Below, one piece after another: positions 29,101 to 36,945 of a stretch of 64,000 nucleotides of DNA. The notes under the pieces were generated by a model. The model was not told the DNA's origin and did no database searches. It worked only from the letters and a program-made list of their open reading frames with translations. Origin of the DNA: Rhodomicrobium sp. R_RK_3 (GTDB lineage: Bacteria > Pseudomonadota > Alphaproteobacteria > Rhizobiales > Rhodomicrobiaceae); the NCBI RefSeq assembly GCF_002198715.1, contig NZ_MWLK01000021.1, forward strand, positions 275,816 through 339,815, written 5' to 3'. Position 1 is the first letter of the stretch. Every line of letters begins with the position of its first letter. The position numbers and the translations under genes are program-made.

Positions 29101-32100
29101 ACCCCCACGGGCTGGAGCATTTCAAGGGCAATTCCGACATCGCGGTCATCGACGCCGGGTACAAGACCAACTGGGAGAGGGCGAAGTTCGTCGGCGGCAT
29201 CGCGCTTGCGATCATAGGCTTTGCCGCGGCGCCTTTCACCGGCAGCGCGTCCGCCTGGATCAGCGGGGCGGCCTGGACCGCGATCGGCCTCGGCGTCGGC
29301 TCGGGCATCTGGGTGACGGTCGACGATCTCGCCACCATGTCCGGCCATGGCCAATCCATCGGCTGGAGCAACGCCCAGGCGCGCAGCGCCTGGATCGGCC
29401 TTGCCGGCAGCCTCGTCGGCGGCAAGACCGTGTTGCTCCGCATAGGCAATCAGTTCGGCGCGCTGAATGCCCTCAACCGCTTCAGCGGCAATCTCGCCCT
29501 GGCGGGCGCCATCGGCGGCGATACCGTGCGCATGAATGTCGGGCTTGCCGGACTGGGCTTCGTGCGGAACTCGCCAAGGCTCGTCATGGCCTCCGACGTC
29601 TTCGCCGTCGGCACAGGCGGTTATCTCACGCTCGAGCAGGGCAGCTCGCTGCTCGCCAATTGGGATAGCATGACCGATAGCGAGAAAAACGAAGCCGTGT
29701 GGATGTTCGGCCTGGGCATCTTCCAGCTCGGCACCGGCGTCGTGGGCCTGCGCAAGCCGATGGAGCTGCAGGTCGGCGCGAATTGGAAAGGCGCAAAGGC
29801 GAACCCCGCCGTCGCGCCCGCGCCGCACGCCAACAATCCGCAGCATCCCGGGCAATTTCCCCGCCCGGTGCGCATCGCGGGGACCGGCCTGCAGAACGAT
29901 GTCGGCAAGAAGGTCTTCGTCGGCGGCCAGTGGTTCGACAAATCGACGGGGGAGGCGATCGAGGTGGCCTCGTCAGGCGATTTCAGGCCGGCCTCCGATC
30001 TGGTTCCGGTGACGCGGGCCGAGGGCTTCGATACGCCCGAGGTGGCCGCCTTGCCGGAGATCGTCAACGTATCGGACGAGTCCGGCGCCTCGCCGACCGA
30101 CCGCCCGTCACAATACCAGGCCCTCGGCTCGGATCTGGCGACCCGCATCAATATTCGCGGTTTCACGCGCGAAGACGATCTCAACACCTATGTCTATGTC
30201 GGCGGCAAGCTGTACAGTCAGGCGACCGGCGAGCCGGTCAATCTGAGGCCCTCGGACGGGTTCACGTCGCTTCCCGAGGAGATCCCCGGCTACATCACCA
30301 CCGGCGGAGGTCAGCCCCGGGCGACCCTCAGCGGCCACACGCCGAATCTCAGAGTGGTCGAATTGGATCCGGCCGCGCTGCGCAACACGCCGCTCGACCT
30401 CGACCGGATCCGGGCCAGCACCACACTTGCCGCCTGGGTGAAGGGCGGCGCCGATAAGCTGAAGCAGGCCTCGATCGCGGTAGCGGCGGTCGAGGATGGC
30501 GGCACGAGGAAATACGTGCTGGCGCTGAGCGGCCTGAAGATCTGGAAAGGCGGGGTTCCGGAGTCGATCAAGATCGCCGGCACCTGGTATGAGCTCATCC
30601 TTCCAACCCGGAAGACCACCGTCCCCGCCTGGGATCGCTGGACCGTGATGCGGACCGACGCCAAGGCGAGCGTCGACAGCCTGTTCGGTGGCACCTCGCA
30701 TACCATCGAGATGTCGAACAATTACCACCCCGACAGCCTGGTGTTCGAATATCTGGAAAAGACGTACGCGGGGCGGACCGGCGATATCGATATCGCCATT
30801 CAGAATGTGTCCAGGGACGATCCCGGCATGTGCATCGGCTGCACCATCAATGTGCACCGTTTCGCCGAGACCAATCCCCACTTGAATCTGAACGTCATGG
30901 AAGGCACGGCCGGCACCGCGCGGTCGGCGCTCGAAATCGACCCCGGCCTCGACGCCGCCGGACGCCGCGCGCTTCAGACGGCCCTCGCAAGCGCCATCGA
31001 CCCGAGCCTCGCCGGGCGGCCGGTGCATCTGGTCGTCACCAATGGCGCAACCTTCGACTATGCCTTCGGTATTGCCAGCGGCCAGGGCCGCCCGCCCGTC
31101 GGCCAAAGGACCGGGGCGATCGCGGGCCTCGATCCGTCCGAGATGACGGTCTTCGTCAGCACCGACGGCTCGCCGCAAGGGGTGACGCTGGTTTTCGCCA
31201 AGCGGACGGCGACCGGCGAGGTCCCCGATGTCATCGGCCTGCTCGAGGGCGGCAGCGTTCCCGTCGTGTCGAAAACCCTGGCGATCACCCATCCGCCGCT
31301 CGACGGCAATGGTCCGATCATCCTGAACGAGCAATACGCGGCGGGCGATCCCGCTGAAACCATCCCGGCCGCGCAAGGCGGAACGCAAAGGCCGTTTACC
31401 GTCAAGATGTCGCCGGCCCGGCAACGGCTGTTGCAGACCAAGTTCGATGTCGAGACGGAAGCGGCGGTGCGCAAGCAATTCTCCGATCAGATCGACCCGG
31501 CCGCCCCGTTCAGCAAGCCGGTCATCCGTCTCGGCGATGCCGAGTTCGAAGCCCTGTATGCCGCCAAGGGTGGGAAATGGCCGCCGAGCCAGGTTCGCGC
31601 CTTCCGTGATCCCGCCTCCGATCAGATCTATTTGCGCGACCGGCCTGCCAGCTTCCTCGATACGGCCGCCCGGACGACGCTCGGCCATGAATATCTTCAT
31701 CAATATGCCGCCCCCGAGTTCGACGGCGGTCCCGCCGATGTCGTCCACCGGCTGACCGATGCAAGCATTCATGAAGGGGCAACGGAATATCTTGCGTTCA
31801 AGGCGTTCGGTCCCAAGCAATACGCCGGAAAACCATTTGGATATTTGCAATATATCAAGAGCGTCATTGATAGGACGAATGCCGTCCCGGATGACTTGCC
31901 GTACTGGCGGGAAGCCCTGATCGCGGAGAATGTGTTCGAGCGAATGGGGCCTGCCGCGAGCGACGCCTATTTCCGGGGCGATCGGAGCGCGATCAACGAT
32001 TTCCAATTGGAGGCTCTGCTCGACGAGGACGTCAGCCTCGTGTTTCGCGGGCCGGGCTTCGTGCGGAGCGCGCCGCAGGCAGCGGCTGCCGGCCGTCAAC

Positions 32101-35100
32101 CGCGCGCGGCCTCGCAACCGCCGGGCGATGCCTATGCGGCTTCGAGCTGGGGCACTTTCTATCGCCGGCTGCAAAAGGGCCAGGTCACCTATCCGACCGA
32201 CCAGTATGTCTATGTGGTGAGGTCGCCGCGCGGCGCGGACGCGCTGTTCTCGGCCGGCGACATCGCTTACCAGGGCAAGATCCGCGCCGGGGCAACCGAC
32301 ATCGATTGGATCGGCGCTCCGCCCCCCAATGTCTCCGCCCGAAAGGTTGCCGATATTTTCGGATCGCCCGGCCAGGGCAAGCTGTTCCGGGTCGTCGTCA
32401 GCAGCATCGATCCGCAAGCGATGCAGCAGACGCAAGGCCGGATGCGCGTTCCGCTGACGCCGCAATTGCCGGGGCAGCCCGTCAAGGCGGCGACGCCCAC
32501 GGTGACGGCGCTGAGCGGCGACGGCTATCCGGCCTATAGCTGGACGACATTCCGCAGCCGGCTGCAGAATGGCCGGCTCACCTACCCGGCGGACCATTAT
32601 GTCTATGTCGTCCGGGCGGGCAAAACCGGCAAAGGCGGCGATCTATCGTTCCGCGCGTCCGATATCGCCTTCCAGGGCAAGATCGATGCCGGGGCCCATG
32701 ATGTGAACTGGATCGGGGCGGCGCCCAATATCGCCGGCAAGACGGTGGCCGATATCTTCGGCAGCGCCGGAGCGGGCAAACTCTTCCGCATCGTGGTCAG
32801 CCCGGAGACGCCGGCGACGCTGGCGCAGAACCAGGGCGTGCTCAAGGTCTCCTTCACGACGAACCCGCCGGGCGCCCCCGTGACCGTCAAGACCCCGGTG
32901 CCTCCGCCGGTCCCCGCGCCTGCCCCCCTGCCGCCCGTGCCGCAGGGCGTTCCGCTCTCCGGTGCGGCGTCCAAGATCTTTCCGACCCGGCTCTGGCCGG
33001 AGACGGAAGCGGCGATCCGGCGCGGCTTCTTCGCGTCGCCGGACGACCAATATGTCTATGTCTACGCTGTTCCGCAGAAGGCAACCGGACTGCCCGCGGA
33101 TCTCAGCGCCGGCGATCTTCAGGCCTATGGCATCCTTCCAGCCGGCGCCGACGAGATCATGTGGCAGCCCGGCTTCAACGCGACGCCGGAGCAGATCGCC
33201 AAGGGCGGCACGGTGCTGGAGGCGTGGGGCACCCCGACCCAGCCTTACCGGCCGGGTGTTCCGCGTGGCAGCGAGATCCTCGCCTTCGTCATAAGCAAGA
33301 CGCCGAAGAAAGATTTGGATAGCGCCGGCAGCATGACCGATATCCCCTGGGTTCTGGAGAAGAGCAAGATCCCGGGGCCGGCCAACGCGGCGGCTTATCA
33401 GCAGCCGCGCTACGGCTTCAAGGGCGGGTTCAAGGACCATGACCGCGGACCGAGGGCCTATGCCGGCGTGCAGACCGTCATCGGCGTCAACGACGCCTAT
33501 CACCGGATGCGCGGCCAGGTCTATCGGCCGGGCGAGGGGTGGGGCCCATCGGGAGAGCCCAACGACGTCCGCCGGGTGCCGCAATTCGCGGTGACCTTCC
33601 TGCGCGGGCCCAAATATGCCTATCAGGACAAGGCGCGTGGAACGGTCGTCGCGGAAGCCCATAATCACAAGGGCACTTTCGTCCATCCCTTCTACATTCA
33701 CGACCGGGCCGCGGTGCAGAGGCTGCTGCGGGCGGGCAATACGCCCGGCATCATCAATGATCCCGATGTCGAGATCCAGATTTCGAACCAGTTCGTGCCC
33801 TATGCGGTGATGCGGGGCGGCAAATGGACGGGCTACACCGACCGGGATACCGCGCGCACCACGGTGAAATATGCGCCGATGGACGACTGGAAGACCCTGC
33901 GGCATTGGTCCGAGCTGACCCCTGAGGAGCAGGCCCACGTCATTCCGTCCATCACCGGCATCCCGACCTATCCGGGCGCCGGCATCGATCCGGTGAAATA
34001 TCTCTCCGATCTCCTGACCTGGAACTATGACGTCTATCCCATGGCCGGCGAACTGACGGTCAGGGCCAAGGAATTGTGGACCATCCTCACCGGCCGGACG
34101 CACACGACGACCAAGCCGCTGCTGTCGACCGATGTCGGCGAGATGGTCGGACGCGACGAGCAAACGCTGCTGTCGGTATTCGAGGCGCTGCGCGACGCGG
34201 GGATCCTGACCAACATCCACAATGATGCAAGCTTTGCCGAGTTCGGCGTCGACGGCAGGCCGACACCGGCTTCGGGCGATGCGCGGTTCTTCTTCGGCCT
34301 GATGCGTCTTTTGATGATGGTCGGCCCTTACGACATGTCGGGCATACCCTTCGACGGGCCCAATTTCAGCCTGAGCGACGGCGACGTTTCCACGGTGCTG
34401 GCGGCCGGCCCGTCGCGCCGGGGCATGAACGTCTTCGGTTCCCACTTCTTCATGGCCAATATCACCAAGGCGGCGCCGCATCATTTCGAATTGCTGACGA
34501 TGCTGCTCAACCATCCATTGCTCGAGCACGTCAATCTCGACGCCTCCTGGCTGCCGACCGCCGAGCACATGCTCTCCGATGTCAACGGCTTCGCCGACAT
34601 CATCAGCACCGGACGCGTGTTCTACGGCGGCGACATCCTCAACTTCCAAAGCATCCAGCAGCTTGCGGCGCCGTGGTTCATGCAGCAGCCGATCCTGGGC
34701 AGGCTCGACGCCATCGGCACCAATGCCATGGGCCACGACGCGCTCAACTGGTATGCCGGCGACGCATTCCGCGAGGCCTACGCCAAATCCAAGCCAGCCA
34801 TCGATTGGTTCCGCTACAGAAACTACCGGGCCGGCACCTCGCAGGCCTTGATCGACGACATGCCCCGCGCCCGCCGCGCCGGCTACGACAAATGGATCGC
34901 CGATTATGAGGCCGCCCATCCCGAGGTGCTCGATCCGGCCATCTATCAGTCTCTCCTGGCCAAGGATCAGATCCCCGGCCAGCAGCCTGTGTCCGCGCTC
35001 TGGACGCCGAAATCGACCAGCCTGCCGCGGATTCAGCTCCGGTCGACCGACCTCCAGGACGCCGTGTTCAAGCTGGCGCATGGGGAAGAGGTCGATCTGA

Positions 35101-36713
35101 ACGAGATCACCGGCAGAAACAAGAATCCGATGCTGGCGGAGCCGCCCGCTTCGGCGAGTAAGGGAACGCCGGTCACACTGCCGAGCAGGGCCGATATCGA
35201 GGCGTTTCTGCTCGGTGACGCGATCGCGGATGTGCGCAGCATTACCCGGCCCGACGGCAGCCCCTATTCCGAGGCCGCCTATGATGCCGGCGACAATGCG
35301 CGCAAGACCGGAGCCAACCGGGCGCTTCAGCTTCTCACCATGGCGATGACCGATCTGGTCGACCGCTCGCAGGAACCGGTCAACGCCAAGCTGGAGGTCG
35401 AGGGCAATCACAGCGACCGCAGCATCCGCAACCGGTTCATTGGCACCTTCGCGGCGATGGTGGCGACGGCATCCGGGTTTTCGGCCGCCGCAACCGCGAC
35501 GCCGGAGCTGCGGACCTTCCTCGAAAACAACCCCGCCGTGACCGGCTCCCTGCCCTGGATCGTGGCGGGTGCCCTGTTCGTGCGCGGTACGGTCAACGTC
35601 TTCGGCAATGCGAGCCGGCAGACCAACCGGAAGCTCAGCGAAGCGCAAAATGAACAGGGCATCGCGCGCCCGAAATGGATCGAGTTCCTCAAGGGCCGCA
35701 TCCTCAAATACGGCCCTCAGAGCGGCCACGACCCGCGCCGCTTCGAAGGCGACCAGGGCATCCGGGAGGTGCTGGACAATGCCATTGCCGGCGTCGCCTA
35801 TCTGATGGACTCGCCTCTCGATATCGATGCCGGCGAGACTCAGGCCTTGCGCCACCAGTTCATCACGACCATCGAGTCGCTGCTCCAGGGCCAGGTCGGC
35901 TCGATATTGGGCGCGGCGCAGGGCGGGCTGGAATCGACGAATTTCCGTACCCCGTCCGGGAAGTGGATTTCGGCGGGCACCGCAATTGCCTATGAGTTCG
36001 GCGTGCTCGGCTCGATCGCCGATCTCGCCGTCCACCCGGATCATTTCTATGCCTATGCGTCGGGGCTGGGCGCGTTTTTATACGCCACCCATCATGCGCT
36101 CGGCGCGATCAGCGGCCATTACCAGGCGAACTGGACCGAGCTGCCCTTCTTCAACAGGACGATGAGCATCGGCGCCAATGCCGTCGTGTCGAGCGGCGCG
36201 GGCCTTTACGCCGCCGAAGCGGCAAGCGAGGGCCATTATGGCCAGGCCGCCTTCGCCGGCATCGCCAGCCTTGCCATGATCATGGCCGCGCGCCTCGGCT
36301 TGCGGGCCGAATTCCCCCGGACGCCGGCGGAGCTGCGGCGGCATCCTTCGGACTCGATCGGCAAGCTCAGGGATCTGCTGGAAAGGGCCGTGCTTCCCGG
36401 CGATACGGGTCAGCCCGGCGTGAGCAAGCCGCGGCGTCTGCCCATGTGGCTGACCGCCGCCGGTGTCTCGCTGATCGGCCTGGCGCTCACGATGGCGCTG
36501 GACGAGTTGGAGAAGGATAAGAAAAAGCAGATCCAGCCGGGCCAGACGCCGACGCCGTCACCCACGCCCATATTGACGCCGTCGCCGAGCCCGACGCCAA
36601 CCCCGAGTGTCGTTGCGACGCTGAGCCCGTCGGTCTCGCCGTCGCCGAGCCTGTCGCCGTCGGTGATCCCGACCTATGTGCCCCGCCCGCGCGGGAAGCA
36701 GCCGCTTCCGTGA
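26169..36713 (+). CDS. Giant 3514-residue mosaic protein, toxin- or effector-like
   Basis: One uninterrupted frame. The ATG at 26169 is chosen for its GGGAGGG ribosome-binding site; the frame is open for 61 codons before it. No signal peptide is seen. Layout by residue: a Gly run and an Ala/Gln/Arg-rich helical region with coiled-coil character (1-130); charged helical region; short Trp-Val-Pro repeats (438-498); a segment resembling DUF4781 with hydrophobic stretches (about 870-1080); two GG(Q/K)-type beta repeats (near 1247 and 1341); a deaminase-like segment with H1520-x-D1522 and C1555-x-x-C1558; a zincin-like domain with H1840-E-x-x-H1844 and E1869; three repeats of about 130 residues around YVYVV (about 1989-2390) with a Pro-rich linker; an amidohydrolase-like region with H2498-x-H2500, H2684 and D2822; several hydrophobic helices (about 3090-3445); and a Pro/Ser/Thr tail. 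A perfect hairpin follows the stop. This mix recalls large polymorphic toxins or surface effectors, but no secretion genes, immunity gene or known homologue is visible. Function unknown. Confidence 0.85.
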   Translation: MRIDGGGGGGAPVTPVMSDMEEIHQLKVQMARQRYLEAQAAARRAAEQQARTNTQTARQNAHAGLTKYNSAAQAHQKTWAKAHQGAYTSEKAALAAWQEDWEESDEGKRAWAELAPLLDTYDRAVANDLRVAAANGGGNVKAAVAQEAGELKAPGSGDSWEDDQLDKMVDKQQAKISVETPEARATAMALDKWQAANDRLAYAQGQQATAQKDGALSVLEYWDHEVSKAQTEADAAASELGATLGTEFDVEAGKVLGVPPGQVKEALKGMTDEQFDQVIKNVKANHPGDPLAGFLIDQVGEARRFDRDITVKMKEVQGAVQDIGNHLDQLTPLERKMWDQGDRATLAFLKLAKVDLSQGGDGKLKITVDGKEIELSEIERKLLRDDDEHDPDLRILGLMLLGGIRINETVVEGKPSAVFTLNGDRMMPVAKPDGSIEWLRFRDAGDGGWIPVEQAPDGSWVPALKKDGQSVPVVKNDKGEWVQATKNEKGEWVPVPNAAPLASVKDLSGYGISNELLQQASSDAKGTTLSNLAYSLMPYMEMTPDLKVLMGATSMVRVQNTKDQVQALLAAGDETGAMRALTTNMDAAFSPAERQRIWTDVGLTELGYDFIKEHIRDLTAKPNSDPMANDPETLQARQDSTTYADKVGRWMQTILDVAPPEFADLLLTVVKDEASKDWQLANNSVPGVDRGLDFYKGISKAVEMAPGRAEEFANWMTDWDGAAYWVLPSLQGQSFLTTVRSTMSGGDGALSLAIADKLAHSEGGSARYSEFQQAVDIGDQEYREHQAKTVNRLLFEDFQANQGRIVNPYFDHILNGKVDVTKLQTIGGHEGEFWLENFIGTAEGKTPTNLAAAEAGDNSQRWFEAQQDVIEIDLIARWIRKESGDDWQIRAIPVIYASERDGYKYGALFQLQGPDGKQVVIDGLAAPDLAAKSGGDPKKVDDDELPYKYDSLRNYQDDNHLSEGGKLYLPYELAEGMDPHGLEHFKGNSDIAVIDAGYKTNWERAKFVGGIALAIIGFAAAPFTGSASAWISGAAWTAIGLGVGSGIWVTVDDLATMSGHGQSIGWSNAQARSAWIGLAGSLVGGKTVLLRIGNQFGALNALNRFSGNLALAGAIGGDTVRMNVGLAGLGFVRNSPRLVMASDVFAVGTGGYLTLEQGSSLLANWDSMTDSEKNEAVWMFGLGIFQLGTGVVGLRKPMELQVGANWKGAKANPAVAPAPHANNPQHPGQFPRPVRIAGTGLQNDVGKKVFVGGQWFDKSTGEAIEVASSGDFRPASDLVPVTRAEGFDTPEVAALPEIVNVSDESGASPTDRPSQYQALGSDLATRINIRGFTREDDLNTYVYVGGKLYSQATGEPVNLRPSDGFTSLPEEIPGYITTGGGQPRATLSGHTPNLRVVELDPAALRNTPLDLDRIRASTTLAAWVKGGADKLKQASIAVAAVEDGGTRKYVLALSGLKIWKGGVPESIKIAGTWYELILPTRKTTVPAWDRWTVMRTDAKASVDSLFGGTSHTIEMSNNYHPDSLVFEYLEKTYAGRTGDIDIAIQNVSRDDPGMCIGCTINVHRFAETNPHLNLNVMEGTAGTARSALEIDPGLDAAGRRALQTALASAIDPSLAGRPVHLVVTNGATFDYAFGIASGQGRPPVGQRTGAIAGLDPSEMTVFVSTDGSPQGVTLVFAKRTATGEVPDVIGLLEGGSVPVVSKTLAITHPPLDGNGPIILNEQYAAGDPAETIPAAQGGTQRPFTVKMSPARQRLLQTKFDVETEAAVRKQFSDQIDPAAPFSKPVIRLGDAEFEALYAAKGGKWPPSQVRAFRDPASDQIYLRDRPASFLDTAARTTLGHEYLHQYAAPEFDGGPADVVHRLTDASIHEGATEYLAFKAFGPKQYAGKPFGYLQYIKSVIDRTNAVPDDLPYWREALIAENVFERMGPAASDAYFRGDRSAINDFQLEALLDEDVSLVFRGPGFVRSAPQAAAAGRQPRAASQPPGDAYAASSWGTFYRRLQKGQVTYPTDQYVYVVRSPRGADALFSAGDIAYQGKIRAGATDIDWIGAPPPNVSARKVADIFGSPGQGKLFRVVVSSIDPQAMQQTQGRMRVPLTPQLPGQPVKAATPTVTALSGDGYPAYSWTTFRSRLQNGRLTYPADHYVYVVRAGKTGKGGDLSFRASDIAFQGKIDAGAHDVNWIGAAPNIAGKTVADIFGSAGAGKLFRIVVSPETPATLAQNQGVLKVSFTTNPPGAPVTVKTPVPPPVPAPAPLPPVPQGVPLSGAASKIFPTRLWPETEAAIRRGFFASPDDQYVYVYAVPQKATGLPADLSAGDLQAYGILPAGADEIMWQPGFNATPEQIAKGGTVLEAWGTPTQPYRPGVPRGSEILAFVISKTPKKDLDSAGSMTDIPWVLEKSKIPGPANAAAYQQPRYGFKGGFKDHDRGPRAYAGVQTVIGVNDAYHRMRGQVYRPGEGWGPSGEPNDVRRVPQFAVTFLRGPKYAYQDKARGTVVAEAHNHKGTFVHPFYIHDRAAVQRLLRAGNTPGIINDPDVEIQISNQFVPYAVMRGGKWTGYTDRDTARTTVKYAPMDDWKTLRHWSELTPEEQAHVIPSITGIPTYPGAGIDPVKYLSDLLTWNYDVYPMAGELTVRAKELWTILTGRTHTTTKPLLSTDVGEMVGRDEQTLLSVFEALRDAGILTNIHNDASFAEFGVDGRPTPASGDARFFFGLMRLLMMVGPYDMSGIPFDGPNFSLSDGDVSTVLAAGPSRRGMNVFGSHFFMANITKAAPHHFELLTMLLNHPLLEHVNLDASWLPTAEHMLSDVNGFADIISTGRVFYGGDILNFQSIQQLAAPWFMQQPILGRLDAIGTNAMGHDALNWYAGDAFREAYAKSKPAIDWFRYRNYRAGTSQALIDDMPRARRAGYDKWIADYEAAHPEVLDPAIYQSLLAKDQIPGQQPVSALWTPKSTSLPRIQLRSTDLQDAVFKLAHGEEVDLNEITGRNKNPMLAEPPASASKGTPVTLPSRADIEAFLLGDAIADVRSITRPDGSPYSEAAYDAGDNARKTGANRALQLLTMAMTDLVDRSQEPVNAKLEVEGNHSDRSIRNRFIGTFAAMVATASGFSAAATATPELRTFLENNPAVTGSLPWIVAGALFVRGTVNVFGNASRQTNRKLSEAQNEQGIARPKWIEFLKGRILKYGPQSGHDPRRFEGDQGIREVLDNAIAGVAYLMDSPLDIDAGETQALRHQFITTIESLLQGQVGSILGAAQGGLESTNFRTPSGKWISAGTAIAYEFGVLGSIADLAVHPDHFYAYASGLGAFLYATHHALGAISGHYQANWTELPFFNRTMSIGANAVVSSGAGLYAAEAASEGHYGQAAFAGIASLAMIMAARLGLRAEFPRTPAELRRHPSDSIGKLRDLLERAVLPGDTGQPGVSKPRRLPMWLTAAGVSLIGLALTMALDELEKDKKKQIQPGQTPTPSPTPILTPSPSPTPTPSVVATLSPSVSPSPSLSPSVIPTYVPRPRGKQPLP

Positions 36714-36719
36714 GCCGGT

Positions 36720-36750
36720 CCGGCACGCATCCCCCCAGGATGCGTGCCGG
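36720..36750 (+). terminator. Hairpin terminator candidate after the giant gene
   Basis: CCGGCACGCATCC at 36720-36732 pairs perfectly with GGATGCGTGCCGG at 36738-36750 around a 5-base loop, seven bases after the stop codon. No T-tract follows, as is common in GC-rich genomes. It suggests the giant gene is transcribed alone. Confidence 0.65.
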
Positions 36751-36945
36751 GGTCCCGGCGAATGCTTCATTCTGGCGCGCAAGGGCGTTTTCGCCGCCCC
36801 CGAAACCCGTTGCGCGCCGAGGATGAGGTGGGAATCGCTGACGAATTGTTTTGGCGCTGATGCGAACCCGGTATAATGCACGGCATGCGAGCATGGCCGC
36901 CGAACCTCCGAATCGGCGCCGTGGGCAATAGGCGTTCGAGGCAAA

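Noticed and set aside
32643..36044. Open frame of 1133 codons on the minus strand inside the giant gene
   Set aside because: Composition is that of an antisense frame (Arg/His/Gly/Asp-rich, no motifs). The plus frame has domain motifs, a ribosome-binding site and a following hairpin.
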